Numbered from the stretch's first letter, positions 1 to 9,659 are shown. The stretch is DNA of 64,000 bases from Leekyejoonella antrihumi (GCF_007845645.1 NZ_VCQV01000004.1:177182-241181); one strand, 5' to 3'. Notes: generated by a model from the letters alone, not told the origin. A program made the numbers and translations.

Positions 1-42
1 AAGATCAACGTTCTCCTCGGTCACCGATGACGCCTCCGCCAT
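1..42 (-). CDS. N-terminus of an unidentified protein, runs off the left edge
   Basis: Reading leftward from 42 there is ATG followed by codons for AEASSVTEENVDL with no stop before the window edge, preceded by a GGGAGAG ribosome-binding-like stretch at a suitable distance. Only 14 codons are visible, so no family can be assigned. It points the same way as pckG, which ends at 363, but two hairpins lie between them, so it is probably a separate transcription unit. Confidence 0.35.
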   Translation of the reverse strand, partial: MAEASSVTEENVDL

Positions 43-218
43 CGTGCGCTCTCCCGACAGCTCATCGACGCCTTTCCCTCGTGTCCGCCCGCCGGCGGGT
101 GTGTAGCCCCTCGAGCGAGAGGTCAGCGTCAAGGCTGTCATACAACACAAGACGCACGACGTGCTCGAAGGTTGCATCGAGCCGTACGTGGCACAGTTCA
201 CACCCGCGGGCACGCCAT

Positions 219-252
219 CGGGCCGGTGTCCTGCGAAGAGAACACCGGCCCG
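219..252. terminator. 11-bp perfect hairpin in the 43-362 gap
   Basis: An 11-base stem (219-229 pairing with 242-252) with a 12-base loop lies in the 320-bp stretch between the left-edge gene and pckG. There is no T-run. I see no convincing gene in 43-362; the short open frames there have no ribosome-binding site or family resemblance. Confidence 0.4.
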
Positions 253-309
253 ATCTGGCTTGCGAGCGGGAGGACTTTCTGGGTTTGTCCGGGGTGGTTT
301 GTCTGGGGT

Positions 310-356
310 CCCCGCGAAGTATCGGAGCGAGCGAGCGAGCGGAGAACTTTGCGGGG
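310..356 (-). terminator. hairpin terminator of pckG, copy 1 of a 45-bp repeat
   Basis: Arms CCCCGCGAAGT (310-320) and ACTTTGCGGGG (346-356) are near-perfect inverted repeats (one mismatched pair) enclosing a GCGA-rich centre, six bases after the pckG stop. Positions 313-357 match 2897-2941 at 41 of 45 bases in the same orientation, so this is a dispersed terminator-like repeat and not a unique hairpin. Confidence 0.55.
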
Positions 357-362
357 TAACTC

Positions 363-2189
363 TTAGCAGTCGCCGAGGCGGGTGGTCAGCGTGTCGAGCT
401 CGACCTGCAGCTCGGTCGGCAGCTGGTCACCGAACTTGGTGAACCACTCCTGGATCTGCGGGATCTCCGCCTGCCACTCCTTCGAGTTGACCGCGAGCGC
501 CTCGGCGATCTGCTCGGTGGTCAGGTCGAGCCCGTCGACATCCAGTGCCTCCGGTGTGGGGACGTGACCGATCGGGGTCTCTCGCGCGTCGGCCGTGCCT
601 TCGATGCGCTCGACGATCCACTTGAGGACGCGCGAGTTCTCACCGAACCCGGGCCACAGGAAGCCGCCGTCGTCGTCGCGGCGGAACCAGTTGACGTAGT
701 AGATGCGCGGCAGCAGGGAAGCATCGGACTGCTTGCCGATATCGATCCAGTGACCGAGGTAGTCGCCTGCGTTGTAGCCGATGAACGGCAGCATCGCCAT
801 GGGGTCGCGGCGCACGATGCCGGTCTTGCCGACCGCGGCCGCCGTGGTCTCCGAGGAGAGGGTGGCGCCCATGAACGTGCCGTGCGCCCAGTCACGGGCC
901 TCGGTCACCAGCGGAATGGTGGTCTTGCGACGGCCGCCGAAGAGGATCGCCGAGATCGGCACCCCCTGCGGGTCGTCATACTCGTCGGCGAGGATCGGGC
1001 ACTGCGTGATCGGGGTGCAGTAGCGGCTGTTCGGGTGGGCGGCCGGCTCAGTCGAGTCCGGCGTCCAGTCGGCGCCCTTCCAGGAGGTGGCGTGGGCCGG
1101 TTCGTTCTCCAGTCCCTCCCACCAGACGTCACCGTCGTCGGTCAGCGCCACGTTGGTGTAGATGGAGTGGCCGCCCTTGAGCGTGGCCATTGCGTTGGGG
1201 TTGGTCCGCTGGTTGGTGCCGGGGGCGACGCCGAAGAACCCGTACTCGGGGTTCACGGCATACAGTCGACCGTCCTTGCCGAACCGCATCCAGGCGATGT
1301 CGTCGCCGAGCGTCTCGGCCTTCCAGCCGGGGATGGTCGGTTGCAGCATCGCCAGGTTGGTCTTGCCGCAGGCGCTCGGGAAGGCGGCGGCGATGTAGTG
1401 CGCCTTGCCCTGCGGCGAGGTCAGCTTGAGGATGAGCATGTGCTCGGCCATCCAGCCCTCGTCATGGGCGACGGCGCTCGCGATCCGCAGGGCATAGCAC
1501 TTCTTGCCCAGCAGCGCGTTGCCGCCGTAGCCGGACCCGTAGGACCAGATCATCCGCTCCTCGGGGAAGTGCACGATGTATTTCGTGTCGTTGCAGGGCC
1601 AGGGCACGTCCTGCTCGCCGGGCTGCAAGGGTGCGCCGACCGAGTGCAGCGCCGGGACGAAGTCGGCCTGTAGTTCCTCCATCTTGGCGAGCACCGGCGC
1701 GCCGATGCGCGCCATGATGCGCATGGAGGCAACGACATACTCGCTGTCGGTGATCTCCACGCCGAACATCGGGTGCTCGGCGTCGAGATGCCCCATGACG
1801 AAGGGGATCACGTACATCGTGCGGCCGGCCATGGAGCCGCGGAAGAGCTGGGTCAAGATTCCCTTCATCTCGTCCGGGTCCATCCAGTTGTTGGTCGGGC
1901 CCGAGTCCTTCTCCTCGCGGGAGCAGATGTAGGTGCAGGCTTCGACCCGGGCCACGTCGCTCGGGTCGGATGCCGCTCGGAAGGAGTCCGGTTGCTTGGT
2001 CTCGTCCAGGCGGGTGAAGGTGCCGGCGTTGACCAACGCATCAGTGACGTCGCGCCACTCCTCGGGCGACCCGTCGACCCAGATGACCCGGTCGGGGGTG
2101 GTCAGCTCGGCGACCTCATCGACCCACTTCGCGAGGGCGTCATGGGAGGTGCCGGCCTGTGCCGGGGCTGTGGGGGCATTGATCGTCAT
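363..2189 (-). CDS. pckG: phosphoenolpyruvate carboxykinase (GTP)
   Basis: Cytosolic enzyme converting oxaloacetate + GTP to phosphoenolpyruvate + GDP + CO2, the entry step of gluconeogenesis. The 608-residue length is usual for the GTP-dependent family, unlike the shorter ATP-dependent type. Visible hallmarks are the kinase-1 loop FPSACGKTN, the kinase-2 motif [10 protein letters not shown], the substrate-binding stretch around [15 protein letters not shown] near residue 215-230, and the C-terminal [16 protein letters not shown] nucleotide-site region. It is transcribed alone, with a repeat-type hairpin after the stop and a 234-bp upstream gap holding a perfect CRP/GlxR-like operator at 2312-2327. 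That points to control by carbon status. Start at ATG 2189 (MTINAPTAP) is the natural N-terminus. Confidence 0.97.
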   Translation of the reverse strand: MTINAPTAPAQAGTSHDALAKWVDEVAELTTPDRVIWVDGSPEEWRDVTDALVNAGTFTRLDETKQPDSFRAASDPSDVARVEACTYICSREEKDSGPTNNWMDPDEMKGILTQLFRGSMAGRTMYVIPFVMGHLDAEHPMFGVEITDSEYVVASMRIMARIGAPVLAKMEELQADFVPALHSVGAPLQPGEQDVPWPCNDTKYIVHFPEERMIWSYGSGYGGNALLGKKCYALRIASAVAHDEGWMAEHMLILKLTSPQGKAHYIAAAFPSACGKTNLAMLQPTIPGWKAETLGDDIAWMRFGKDGRLYAVNPEYGFFGVAPGTNQRTNPNAMATLKGGHSIYTNVALTDDGDVWWEGLENEPAHATSWKGADWTPDSTEPAAHPNSRYCTPITQCPILADEYDDPQGVPISAILFGGRRKTTIPLVTEARDWAHGTFMGATLSSETTAAAVGKTGIVRRDPMAMLPFIGYNAGDYLGHWIDIGKQSDASLLPRIYYVNWFRRDDDGGFLWPGFGENSRVLKWIVERIEGTADARETPIGHVPTPEALDVDGLDLTTEQIAEALAVNSKEWQAEIPQIQEWFTKFGDQLPTELQVELDTLTTRLGDC

Positions 2190-2311
2190 ATGCGTAAGAC
2201 CGTCCTTCGATGGGCGAGCGGCTGGCTCAATCCGGGTCGCCGGAACCCCTGGCGACTTCTCGAACGTACGCCGGAGAATGTGGCGTCACCCGATCCCGCC
2301 ACGTTCTTCCA

Positions 2312-2327
2312 TGTGACCCACATCACA
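2312..2327. promoter_or_regulatory. perfect CRP/GlxR-type operator upstream of pckG
   Basis: TGTGACCCACATCACA matches the CRP-family dyad TGTGA-N6-TCACA at all ten fixed positions. It lies 123 bp upstream of the pckG start in the gap between two minus-strand genes. In actinobacteria such sites bind GlxR/Crp proteins, which control central carbon genes; binding here is inferred from sequence. Confidence 0.6.
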
Positions 2328-2423
2328 TGAAGGGTGGTCTTTGTTGGCTTCCTCGCGGCTCGTCGAATCAACGCGACGTACCCGCTGGTTATCGCACAAT
2401 CCCGGACATCGCCGTGGTGAGGA

Positions 2424-2885
2424 TTAGGCGATGAATCGGTCCGCCGAGCCGTCGGCGGGAGACGGGCCCCGAGTCCGCCTTCCGGCAACCCCGGCATGGA
2501 AGAACCCGATCGCGGACAAGGCGGCCCCCAGGCCCTCGGCGACCGCACTGGTGCTCTTCTTGGCGAACCAGATCGGCTCATACATCGAGGGCACCGGCCC
2601 GAATGCCGGCACGTCGACGTACCTGAAGAGGATCACGGCGATGAAGGCGCTACCCGCGACGACGAACGCCGCGGCGAAGGTGGCCCGGCTGCCCCACGCG
2701 AGCACCAGGAGGGCAACCACGAGGGCCGCGATCGCCTCGACCCGGAAGAGGAGGCCCTCACTGAGATGGCCCGGCGCGCTCGCCTGCGCATAGTCGCCTG
2801 CCAGCTGCAGGTGCACAACCGCGTCTGCGACGAGGCACGCGGCAACCAGGATCCGCAGTCCCGAGCGCAGTACTGGGGTGGTCAT
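2424..2885 (-). CDS. small four-helix membrane protein, unknown function
   Basis: A 153-aa integral membrane protein with about four hydrophobic segments (near residues 8-25, 45-62, 66-88 and 118-135) and a short charged tail. The annotated start MTTPVLRSGLRI is chosen over an upstream in-frame ATG because the longer version would run through the intergenic hairpin repeat and add a non-protein-like tail. It follows the cupredoxin lipoprotein in the same orientation, 58 bp downstream, separated by the repeat hairpin. The pairing suggests a membrane partner for copper/redox proteins, but nothing in the sequence proves that. Confidence 0.65.
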   Translation of the reverse strand: MTTPVLRSGLRILVAACLVADAVVHLQLAGDYAQASAPGHLSEGLLFRVEAIAALVVALLVLAWGSRATFAAAFVVAGSAFIAVILFRYVDVPAFGPVPSMYEPIWFAKKSTSAVAEGLGAALSAIGFFHAGVAGRRTRGPSPADGSADRFIA

Positions 2886-2896
2886 GACGGGGTCCT

Positions 2897-2941
2897 CGCA
2901 AAGTATCGGAGCGAGCTTGCGAGCGGAGAACTTTGTGGGGT
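2897..2941 (-). repeat. 45-bp hairpin repeat, copy 2
   Basis: Same orientation and 41/45 identity with 313-357. The outer arms CGCAAAGT and ACTTTGTG can pair. It begins just after the stop of the cupredoxin gene (2944) and ends 11 bp before the next start (2885), so it probably acts as a terminator or attenuating hairpin between the two genes. Confidence 0.55.
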
Positions 2942-2943
2942 GG

Positions 2944-3405
2944 TCATGAGACGACCAGGGTGCCGTGCATGTTGGCGTGGTATTTGCAGTGGAACGGGTA
3001 CTTGCCCGGCTTGGTGGGCGCCGTGATCGTGGCGCTGCCGCCATTGCTGGGGATCACCGCGTTGAAGAGTCCGGCCGTGTCGGAGGTGACCGTGTGGTTG
3101 ACGTTGTCGGCGTTGGTGACGGTGATCTTGGCTCCGGGTTTCACGCTGGCGGGCACCTGATACGCGAAGCTCTTGATGGTGATCTTCGCCGCCGCCGCAG
3201 ACTTGGCGGTCGCTGCCGAAGAACCGCTCGTCGACGGCATCGACGTGCTCGATGGCGTGGAAGCGGCCGAGCTCGACGAGGCACTCGCTGCGGGCGTCGA
3301 TGCGCTCTGCCCGGCACCGGTGGATTGACCCCCGCTACTGCAGGAGGCGAGGAGGATGACACTGCAGGTTGCGGCGAGCGCACCCGCTGTCAGTCGAGCA
3401 GTCAT
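2944..3405 (-). CDS. secreted cupredoxin lipoprotein (amicyanin/plastocyanin-like)
   Basis: A 153-aa lipoprotein. MTARLTAGALAATCSVILL is a signal peptide ending in the lipobox LASC, so the mature protein should be lipid-anchored outside the membrane. A Ser/Ala-rich linker (about residues 25-70) leads to a C-terminal cupredoxin domain. Its type-1 copper ligands are visible: His in VNHTV, then Cys, His and Met in FHCKYHANMHG. The C-x2-H-x2-M spacing is that of amicyanin, not plastocyanin. It probably shuttles electrons or holds copper at the cell surface. The start was moved 20 codons inside the longest frame, because the longer N-terminus destroys the signal peptide. Confidence 0.85.
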   Translation of the reverse strand: MTARLTAGALAATCSVILLASCSSGGQSTGAGQSASTPAASASSSSAASTPSSTSMPSTSGSSAATAKSAAAAKITIKSFAYQVPASVKPGAKITVTNADNVNHTVTSDTAGLFNAVIPSNGGSATITAPTKPGKYPFHCKYHANMHGTLVVS

Positions 3406-3522
3406 GAGGGTCCGTCCAATCGGGTCGGAGGCACACGGAAGATTCCGTCCCCAGGAGTTCGTCACCTTCGGGCGCAGAGATTGGAACCGTGCCTGCCTCG
3501 ACGGGCCGGCCCGTGCGCCCCG

Positions 3523-4641
3523 CTACAGCCACCCGCGTTGCCGGAAGATCCGATAGAGGGTGAAGCTGACCAGAAACATCAGCACGATGGCCATGGGATA
3601 CCCGAACGCCCAGTGCAGCTCGGGCATGATGCGGAAGTTCATCCCGTAGATGCCGGCGACGACGGTGGGCGCGAAGAGGATGGCCGCCCAGGACGACACC
3701 TTCTTCATCTGCTCGTTCTGCTGATTGCTGACCTCGGCCAGGTGCTGCATCTGCTCGTTCTGCGTCTGCGCGACCAGCGTCGCGTTCAGGGACAGGATGT
3801 CGGCGAGCGTATGCCGGAACCCGTCAACCCGGTCGGTGACGCTTGTCGCGTGGTCGGCGACGTCCCGCAGGTCGCGCTGCAGCTCCGGATCGGTCTCGTA
3901 CTTGTCGAAACCCGCCTCGAGCGCCGTCAGGATCTGCAGGATCCGCCGCGACGCGCGCTGCAGCTCCATCACCTCACGGGAGAGCTGATAGATGCGCCGC
4001 GAGACACTGGGATCCGACTCGAAGACCTGGGTCTCGATCTCCTCGATGTCGTTCTCCAGACCCGCCACGACCGGGGCGTACCCGTCGACGACGAAGTCGA
4101 GCACGGCATACAGCACGGACTCCGGGCCCATTGCGAGCAGCTTGCTGTCGTTCTCCAGGCGGGTGCGCACCGAGGCGAGGTGTGGCCGATCGGTGTGCCG
4201 CACGGTCAGCACGAAGTCCGGACCGACGAAGAGGTGCAGCTCGCCGAAGCTCACCGTCTCGGTCTCGTCGTTGTAGATCGCCGACCGCAGCACCACGAAG
4301 AGAGTGTCGTCATAGCGTTCGATCTTCGGGCGCTGGTGCGCGACGATCGCATCCTCGACGGCCAGCGGGTGCAGCCTGAATACGTCGGCGGCGTCCTGGA
4401 TCTGCTGCGGTGTCGGACGATACATGCCCACCCATGCCATGGCCTCTTTGTGGTCGGCGAGCATGTGGATGCATTCGGTCAGGCTGTGCGGTGTTTCCAG
4501 GCGCTTGCCGTGGGCATAGAGCGCCTTCTCGACCACCGTCGACTCGACCGGCCGGATCTCCTCGTCGCTCGGGCGCCTGGACTGCAGCGACCGTTCGACC
4601 GGCGGTATATCCGGCTCGGCGCTCGGATGACGGGTCATCAT
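3523..4641 (-). CDS. corA: CorA-family magnesium/divalent cation transporter
   Basis: Membrane channel of the CorA (2-TM-GxN) family. The soluble N-terminal alpha/beta domain is followed by a long helical stalk (about residues 200-300, with VAQTQNEQMQHLAEVSNQQ) and two C-terminal membrane helices. The signature YGMNF lies at the end of the first helix, and the tail FTLYRIFRQRGWL is typical. Starting at the MM pair gives 372 aa, the usual family size. An in-frame GTG about 48 bp upstream (VPTWKNRAPR) is a possible alternative start. Transcribed away from the MFS gene across a 153-bp divergent promoter region. Confidence 0.9.
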   Translation of the reverse strand: MMTRHPSAEPDIPPVERSLQSRRPSDEEIRPVESTVVEKALYAHGKRLETPHSLTECIHMLADHKEAMAWVGMYRPTPQQIQDAADVFRLHPLAVEDAIVAHQRPKIERYDDTLFVVLRSAIYNDETETVSFGELHLFVGPDFVLTVRHTDRPHLASVRTRLENDSKLLAMGPESVLYAVLDFVVDGYAPVVAGLENDIEEIETQVFESDPSVSRRIYQLSREVMELQRASRRILQILTALEAGFDKYETDPELQRDLRDVADHATSVTDRVDGFRHTLADILSLNATLVAQTQNEQMQHLAEVSNQQNEQMKKVSSWAAILFAPTVVAGIYGMNFRIMPELHWAFGYPMAIVLMFLVSFTLYRIFRQRGWL

Positions 4642-4794
4642 CCGCGTCGGGCGGGGGGCCCGGTTCTTCCATGTCGGCACGCCATAGACCCTAACCGCGT
4701 TCGGGCCGCTGTGGCGGGTATGTCGTGAGCTGAGCACGGCTCGCGCACGGCCCCGGCACGGCATCCGGCGCACCCGGCAAGCAGACTGGTCCTC

Positions 4795-6087
4795 GTGCAG
4801 CCTCCCCGTCTCCCGAAGAACGTCCCGCCCGACGTCTTCGCGATGGCCGGTGTCGCGTTCTGCGTCGCGCTCGGGTTCGGGGTCGTGGCACCGGCGATCC
4901 CGCTGTTCGCAGAGCAGTTCGGGGTCAACGCGGGGGCCGCGGGTGCGGTGGTGTCCGCGTTCGCGCTGATGCGGTTCCTCTCCGGGCTCGGTGCGGGCCG
5001 ACTGGTGGACCTGCTCGGAGTCCGGACCTGCCTGATGATCGGGCTGGCTGCGGTCGGGGTGTCCAGCCTGCTCGCGGGGCTCGCCCGCACCTACGACCAG
5101 CTGATCATCCTGCGCGGTATCGGCGGTGTCGGTTCCGCGGTGTTCGGGGTCGCTGCGATCAGCGTGGTCCTTCAGGTGGCCACCGACCAGACCCGCGGTC
5201 GTGCGATGAGCATCTACCGGTCCGGGTTCCTGACCGGTGGCATCGCAGGGCCCGCGGTCGGCGGGGCGGTGCTCGGCATCTCCTTGCGCGCCCCCTTCTT
5301 TCTGTATGCCGGCACGCTGGCCCTCTCCGCGCTGGTGGCACTGGTCTTCCTCGGCCGACCGGCACGGCATACGACCGCCGCCTCGGCAAGCGGCGAGCCC
5401 GCCGACGGCGCGCAACCGGTCGACGCGGCACTCATGGCGGAGACCGACCCGGCGGCCAGCGCTGTGCCACCCCCCGAAAAGAGCCCGGCGAAGGAGCCAC
5501 CACCCAAACTCCGTGAGGTGCTACGCACTCGGGAGTACCAGGCGGCGCTCACCAGCAACCTGGCGATCGGGTTGGCGATCTTCGGCCTGCGCAGCACGAT
5601 CGTGCCGCTGCTGATCGTGGACAAGATCGGCGAGTCCGCCGGCTGGGTGGGCTGGGCCTTCCTGGTCTCTGCAATCGTCGAGACCGCGCTGATGTTCCCG
5701 GCCGGTCGCTGGAGCGACACCATGGGCCGTCGGGAACCATTGGTCGCCGGCGCGTTCGTGTCGGCCGCCGCGATGGTGCTCCTCGGCCTCAGCGGGACGA
5801 TGCTGCTGGTGATGATCGCGATGATCGTCTTCGGTGCCGGCTCGGCGTTCCTCGGCACAGTGCCCGGCGCTTTGGTGGGCGACGTCATCGGTGGTCGTGG
5901 GGGCACGGTGATCGCGATCTTCAACATGGCCAGCGACCTTGGCGCGGTGGTCGGCCCGGTGCTTGCCGGTTGGCTGGTGGACAAGGGTTCCTACGGCGCG
6001 GCATTCGGGCTGGGCGCCGCCGTCATCGCGACCGCCGGACTGGCGGGCCTACGCCTGCCGCGTGGGGTGGCCACCGCTGCGACATGA
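4795..6087 (+). CDS. MFS transporter, drug-efflux type
   Basis: A 430-aa major-facilitator protein with twelve predicted membrane segments split by a Pro/Ala-rich central loop (about residues 190-235). The first half has the motif-A region GRLVDLLGVR after helix 2; the second half has the corresponding GRWSDTMGRREPLV. This arrangement is typical of TetA-like drug:proton antiporters, but the substrate cannot be read from sequence. Start is GTG 4795 (MQPPRLPKNVPPDVFAMAG). It stands alone, divergent from corA. Confidence 0.85.
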   Translation: MQPPRLPKNVPPDVFAMAGVAFCVALGFGVVAPAIPLFAEQFGVNAGAAGAVVSAFALMRFLSGLGAGRLVDLLGVRTCLMIGLAAVGVSSLLAGLARTYDQLIILRGIGGVGSAVFGVAAISVVLQVATDQTRGRAMSIYRSGFLTGGIAGPAVGGAVLGISLRAPFFLYAGTLALSALVALVFLGRPARHTTAASASGEPADGAQPVDAALMAETDPAASAVPPPEKSPAKEPPPKLREVLRTREYQAALTSNLAIGLAIFGLRSTIVPLLIVDKIGESAGWVGWAFLVSAIVETALMFPAGRWSDTMGRREPLVAGAFVSAAAMVLLGLSGTMLLVMIAMIVFGAGSAFLGTVPGALVGDVIGGRGGTVIAIFNMASDLGAVVGPVLAGWLVDKGSYGAAFGLGAAVIATAGLAGLRLPRGVATAAT

Positions 6088-6177
6088 TGCAGTGTCCGGG
6101 CACGCCCGGTCGACCGAGATTCCACTTGTAAAACCAGTCCTAGGTCCATGATCCAGAGTCGCTCGGAGGCAGTTCAC

Positions 6178-6834
6178 ATGAGCAAACCAGTCATAGCAAT
6201 CGTCGGTGCGGGCCCCGGCGTCAGCGCGGGCGTTGCCAGAAAGTTCGGCGGGCACGGATTCACCGTCGTACTCCTTGCCAGAGGCCGGGAGTCGTTGGAT
6301 CTGCAGGTCGCCGACCTGCGGGAGCGAGGGGTCGATGCCCACGCGGTCACCGCCGACGCATCCGTGAAAGAGACTCTGGTCACGGCATTTGCCCAGATCG
6401 AGTCAGAGTTCGCCGCACCGGACGTCCTGGTCTACAACGCCGGCGCCAACACGATCAGCGACCCGTCGGACCTGGCGGAAGAGGACCTCCTGGCAGACTT
6501 CACCGTCAATGTCGCGGGCGCCCTTGTCTGCTCGCGCCTGGTGATTCCGCGGATGACCGAGCGCGGAACCGGATGCCTGCTGTTCACCGGCGGCATGCTG
6601 GCCTTGAAGCCTGTCGCGTCCAGGGCCTCCGCTGCGATCAGCAAGGCCGGCCTGCGCAACCTGGCGTTCACGCTTGCCGATGAGCTGGCACCGGCCGGCA
6701 TCAAGGTGGGCACCGTCACCATCGGTGGCGTGGTCAGCCCGGGAACCTTCTTCGACCCGGACCTGATCTCCGAGGCCTACTGGGACCTCTTCAACGGCAG
6801 CGACCAGACCGAGATCCTTTATCAGCCGGCCTGA
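6178..6834 (+). CDS. atypical short-chain dehydrogenase/reductase-like protein
   Basis: A 218-aa Rossmann-fold protein. The N-terminal cofactor loop GAGPGVSAG (residues 8-16) and VYNAGAN fit SDRs. The catalytic core is unusual. The usual Ser/Tyr-x3-Lys set is replaced: the region reads LLFTGGMLALKP and ASAAISKAGLRN, so Lys is kept but the Tyr four residues before it is Ala and the Ser is not obvious. It may bind NAD(P)H without normal SDR chemistry. ATG 6178 is chosen because GGAGG precedes it at good spacing; the in-frame ATG ten codons upstream lacks a site. It is followed by a strong convergent hairpin. Confidence 0.75.
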   Translation: MSKPVIAIVGAGPGVSAGVARKFGGHGFTVVLLARGRESLDLQVADLRERGVDAHAVTADASVKETLVTAFAQIESEFAAPDVLVYNAGANTISDPSDLAEEDLLADFTVNVAGALVCSRLVIPRMTERGTGCLLFTGGMLALKPVASRASAAISKAGLRNLAFTLADELAPAGIKVGTVTIGGVVSPGTFFDPDLISEAYWDLFNGSDQTEILYQPA

Positions 6835-6862
6835 TCGGGCCGGAACCTGGCGGCGCCGCTTC

Positions 6863-6932
6863 CCGCCGAGTGGAGTACCGAGTGGCGTAGTTGTTTGTGC
6901 TCCACTCGAGAGATAAGTGCTCCACTCGGCGG
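6863..6932. terminator. hairpin between SDR and fumC (convergent)
   Basis: Perfect 13-bp arms (6863-6875 with 6920-6932, CCGCCGAGTGGAG) plus inner partial pairings. It sits between the SDR stop (6834) and the fumC stop (6945), so it can serve both strands. Confidence 0.55.
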
Positions 6933-6944
6933 ATGGGTTGCCGG

Positions 6945-8339
6945 TCAGCCGAGGTGGGTCATCGACAGCACGTCGAGAGCCTGGTCGAGCTGCTCCTGCG
7001 TGATCGCGCCGTTCTCCACGTGACCCCGCTCGATCACGACCTCGCGGATCGTCTTGCGCTCCTTGAGGGCCTGCTTGGCGATCTTGGCCGACTCGTCGTA
7101 GCCGAGGTAGTGGTTCAAGGGAGTGACGATCGACGGTGATGACTCGGCATACTCCCGGCAGCGCTCCTCGTTGGCGGTGATGCCGTCGACGCAGCGGTCG
7201 GCAAAGACGTTGGAAACATTGGTGATCAACCGGATCGACTGCAGCAGGTTGCTCGCGATCACCGGCAGCATCACGTTGAGCTCGAAGTTGCCGGCCGCCG
7301 CGCCCCAGGCGATCGCCGCGTCGTTGCCGACGACCTGCGCGACGACCTGCACCATCGCCTCGGCCAGCACCGGGTTGACCTTGCCCGGCATGATCGACGA
7401 ACCGGGCTGCAGGTCGACCAGGAAGATCTCGGTCAGACCCGTGCGCGGGCCGGAGCCCATCCAGCGGATGTCGTTGGCGATCTTGTTCTGCCCAATCGCG
7501 ATTGTGCGCAGCACACCGGACAGCTCGGCGAGGGCGTCGCGTGCACCCTGCGCCTCGAAGTGGTCCCGCGCTTCGGTGAGGGGCAGGTCGAGGTCGCTTG
7601 CGAGCTGCTGGATCACCTTGGCGGCCAAGCCGGCCGGGGCGTTGATGCCGGTGCCGACGGCGGTGCCACCGAGCGGCAGCTCACCGACTCTCGGCAACGC
7701 ATCCCGCAGCCGCTCGACACCGTGACGGACCTGTGCGGCATACCCGCCGAACTCCTGGCCAAGCGTGACCGGGGTGGCGTCCATCAGGTGGGTGCGACCG
7801 GACTTCACGACGGTCTTGAACTCCTCTGCCTTCGCCTCCAGGGACTTTGCGAGGTGCTCGAGGGCCGGGATGAGGTCGTGGCTGACGGCCTGGGTCGCGG
7901 CGATGTGGATGGCCGACGGGAACTGGTCGTTGGACGAGAACGGGTCGTTCACGTCGTCGTTCGGGTGCACGTTGGTGCCCAGGCGCTCCTGCGCGAGCGT
8001 GGCGATGACCTCGTTGGCATTCATGTTGGACGAGGTCCCGGAGCCGGTCTGGAAGATGTCGATCGGGAACTCCGCATCCCAGTCGCCGCGTGCGACCTCG
8101 GCGGCAACCTCCTGGATGGCCTTGGCCTTGTCGGAGTCGAGCACGCCCTCACCGGCGCGCACGGTGGCGGAGGCACCCTTGATCGAGCCGAGGGCACCGA
8201 TCAGTGCCCGCTCGATGGGCTGACCAGAGATCGGAAAGTTGTCGACGGCTCGCTGGGTCTGGGCCTGCCATTTGGCCTGCGCGGGCACCAGCACCTCGCC
8301 CATCGAGTCGTGCTCGGTCCGGAACTCCTGCTCACCCAT
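6945..8339 (-). CDS. fumC: fumarate hydratase, class II
   Basis: TCA-cycle enzyme interconverting fumarate and L-malate; cytosolic homotetramer, oxygen-stable and iron-independent. The 464-aa length is standard. Diagnostic stretches are [14 protein letters not shown] (about residues 100-113), [12 protein letters not shown] with the catalytic His, GTAVGTG, and the superfamily signature [11 protein letters not shown]. The ATG start [16 protein letters not shown] is the usual actinobacterial N-terminus. It is separated from the thiolase gene upstream by a 20-bp-stem terminator and so has its own promoter. Confidence 0.97.
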   Translation of the reverse strand: MGEQEFRTEHDSMGEVLVPAQAKWQAQTQRAVDNFPISGQPIERALIGALGSIKGASATVRAGEGVLDSDKAKAIQEVAAEVARGDWDAEFPIDIFQTGSGTSSNMNANEVIATLAQERLGTNVHPNDDVNDPFSSNDQFPSAIHIAATQAVSHDLIPALEHLAKSLEAKAEEFKTVVKSGRTHLMDATPVTLGQEFGGYAAQVRHGVERLRDALPRVGELPLGGTAVGTGINAPAGLAAKVIQQLASDLDLPLTEARDHFEAQGARDALAELSGVLRTIAIGQNKIANDIRWMGSGPRTGLTEIFLVDLQPGSSIMPGKVNPVLAEAMVQVVAQVVGNDAAIAWGAAAGNFELNVMLPVIASNLLQSIRLITNVSNVFADRCVDGITANEERCREYAESSPSIVTPLNHYLGYDESAKIAKQALKERKTIREVVIERGHVENGAITQEQLDQALDVLSMTHLG

Positions 8340-8388
8340 GTGCTTGCCCTTTCGTCGACTCCCACCAGGCTATGCCGCGGGGTAAGCA

Positions 8389-8436
8389 CAAGGGCAGACG
8401 GTCCGCGCGGCATACGGCGCGGACCGTCTGCCCTTG
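8389..8436 (-). terminator. strong hairpin terminator of the thiolase operon
   Basis: A perfect 20-bp stem (8389-8408 with 8417-8436) and an 8-base loop start directly after the thiolase stop codon (8442) on the minus strand, upstream of fumC. Confidence 0.75.
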
Positions 8437-8441
8437 ATCGC

Positions 8442-9659
8442 TCAGGAGACGCGTTCGAAGACGGCGGCCAGGCCCTGGCCGCCGCCGATGCACATGGTCT
8501 CCAGGCCGTAGCGCACCTGGCGAGCATGCATCTGTCGGGCGAGCGTCGCCAGCATCCGGGCGCCGGTCGCGCCGACCGGGTGGCCCAGCGAGATGCCGGA
8601 GCCGAGGATGTTGGTGTGCTCGCGGTCGGCGTCGGTGAAGCCCCACTCCTTCATCACCGACAGCGCCTGTGCGGCGAACGCCTCGTTGAGCTCGATCAGG
8701 CCCATGTCGGCCAGGGTGAGACCGAGCCGGCCGAGCACCTTGGCGGTGGAGGGGACCGGCCCGATGCCCATGGTCTTGGGCGGAGCACCGGCGACAGCCC
8801 AACCTGCGAGTCGGACAAGCGGTTTGAGCCCGAGCTCCTGTGCCTTCTCGAGAGTGGTGACGATGCAGAGCGCCGCCGCGTCGTTCTGTCCGCTGGCATT
8901 GCCGGCGGTCACTGTGGCGTCGGGGTCCTGTCGGCGCATGATCGGCTTGAGCGCGGCGAGCGACTCCATCGTCGTGTCGGCACGCGGGTGCTCGTCCTTG
9001 GTGATCACGGTGTCGCCCTTGCGCGATGTGACCGTGACCGGCACGATCTCGTCCTTCAGTGCGCCGGACTCTTGGGCGGCTACTGCTCGGCGATGTGACT
9101 CCACGGCAAGCGCATCCTGCGCCTCGCGGGTGATTCCGTGCTCGCGGCGCAGGTTCTCAGCGGTCTCGATCATGCCGCCGGGCACCGGGTAGTTCTCGCC
9201 GCCGGCGGTCTGCCGCGCTCGCACGAGCTGGTCGTGCACCGCGATGCCGCCGCGGGCCCCGCCCCAGCGCATGTCATTGGAGTAGAAGATCGCGTTGCTC
9301 ATCGACTCGACGCCACCGGCGACCGCGAGATCCATGGCCCCGGTCTGCACGGCCATTGCGGCGTTGATGACGGACTGCAGGCCGGACCCGCAGCGGCGAT
9401 CGAGGTGATAGCCGGGGACCTCCACGGGCAGCCCGGCATCCAGCGCGATGACCCGGCCCATCGCGGGTGCCTCGGGGGAGCTGTTGCCGTTGCCGACGAT
9501 GACATCCTCGATCAGCGCGGGGTCGATCTGGGTGCGCTCCAGCAGAGCGCGCAGGACCGTGGCACCCAACTGGGTGGCTGTGACCGTCTTGAACACCCCG
9601 TCATACCGCCCGATCGGGGTGCGGATCGGCTCGCAGATGACGGCTTCACGGGTGCTCAC
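8442..9659 (-). CDS. acetyl-CoA acetyltransferase (thiolase)
   Basis: A 405-aa thiolase that condenses or cleaves acetyl/acyl-CoA; cytosolic homotetramer. The nucleophilic Cys lies in [15 protein letters not shown] (about residue 90), the catalytic His in [11 protein letters not shown], and the second Cys in [19 protein letters not shown] is also typical. The true start is GTG 9659 ([17 protein letters not shown]), which overlaps the stop of the preceding reductase gene by 4 bases, so the two are translationally coupled. Together they could make 3-hydroxyacyl-CoA from acetyl-CoA (PHB-type or fatty-acid metabolism); no polymer synthase is present, so the direction is open. Confidence 0.93.
   Translation of the reverse strand: MSTREAVICEPIRTPIGRYDGVFKTVTATQLGATVLRALLERTQIDPALIEDVIVGNGNSSPEAPAMGRVIALDAGLPVEVPGYHLDRRCGSGLQSVINAAMAVQTGAMDLAVAGGVESMSNAIFYSNDMRWGGARGGIAVHDQLVRARQTAGGENYPVPGGMIETAENLRREHGITREAQDALAVESHRRAVAAQESGALKDEIVPVTVTSRKGDTVITKDEHPRADTTMESLAALKPIMRRQDPDATVTAGNASGQNDAAALCIVTTLEKAQELGLKPLVRLAGWAVAGAPPKTMGIGPVPSTAKVLGRLGLTLADMGLIELNEAFAAQALSVMKEWGFTDADREHTNILGSGISLGHPVGATGARMLATLARQMHARQVRYGLETMCIGGGQGLAAVFERVS

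Noticed and set aside
564..1673. Long open frame opposite pckG (369 codons), and similar long frames opposite fumC, the S53 gene, the importer and others
   Set aside because: They mirror real genes in high-GC DNA, lack ribosome-binding sites and give low-complexity Arg/Gly/Val-rich products with no family resemblance.
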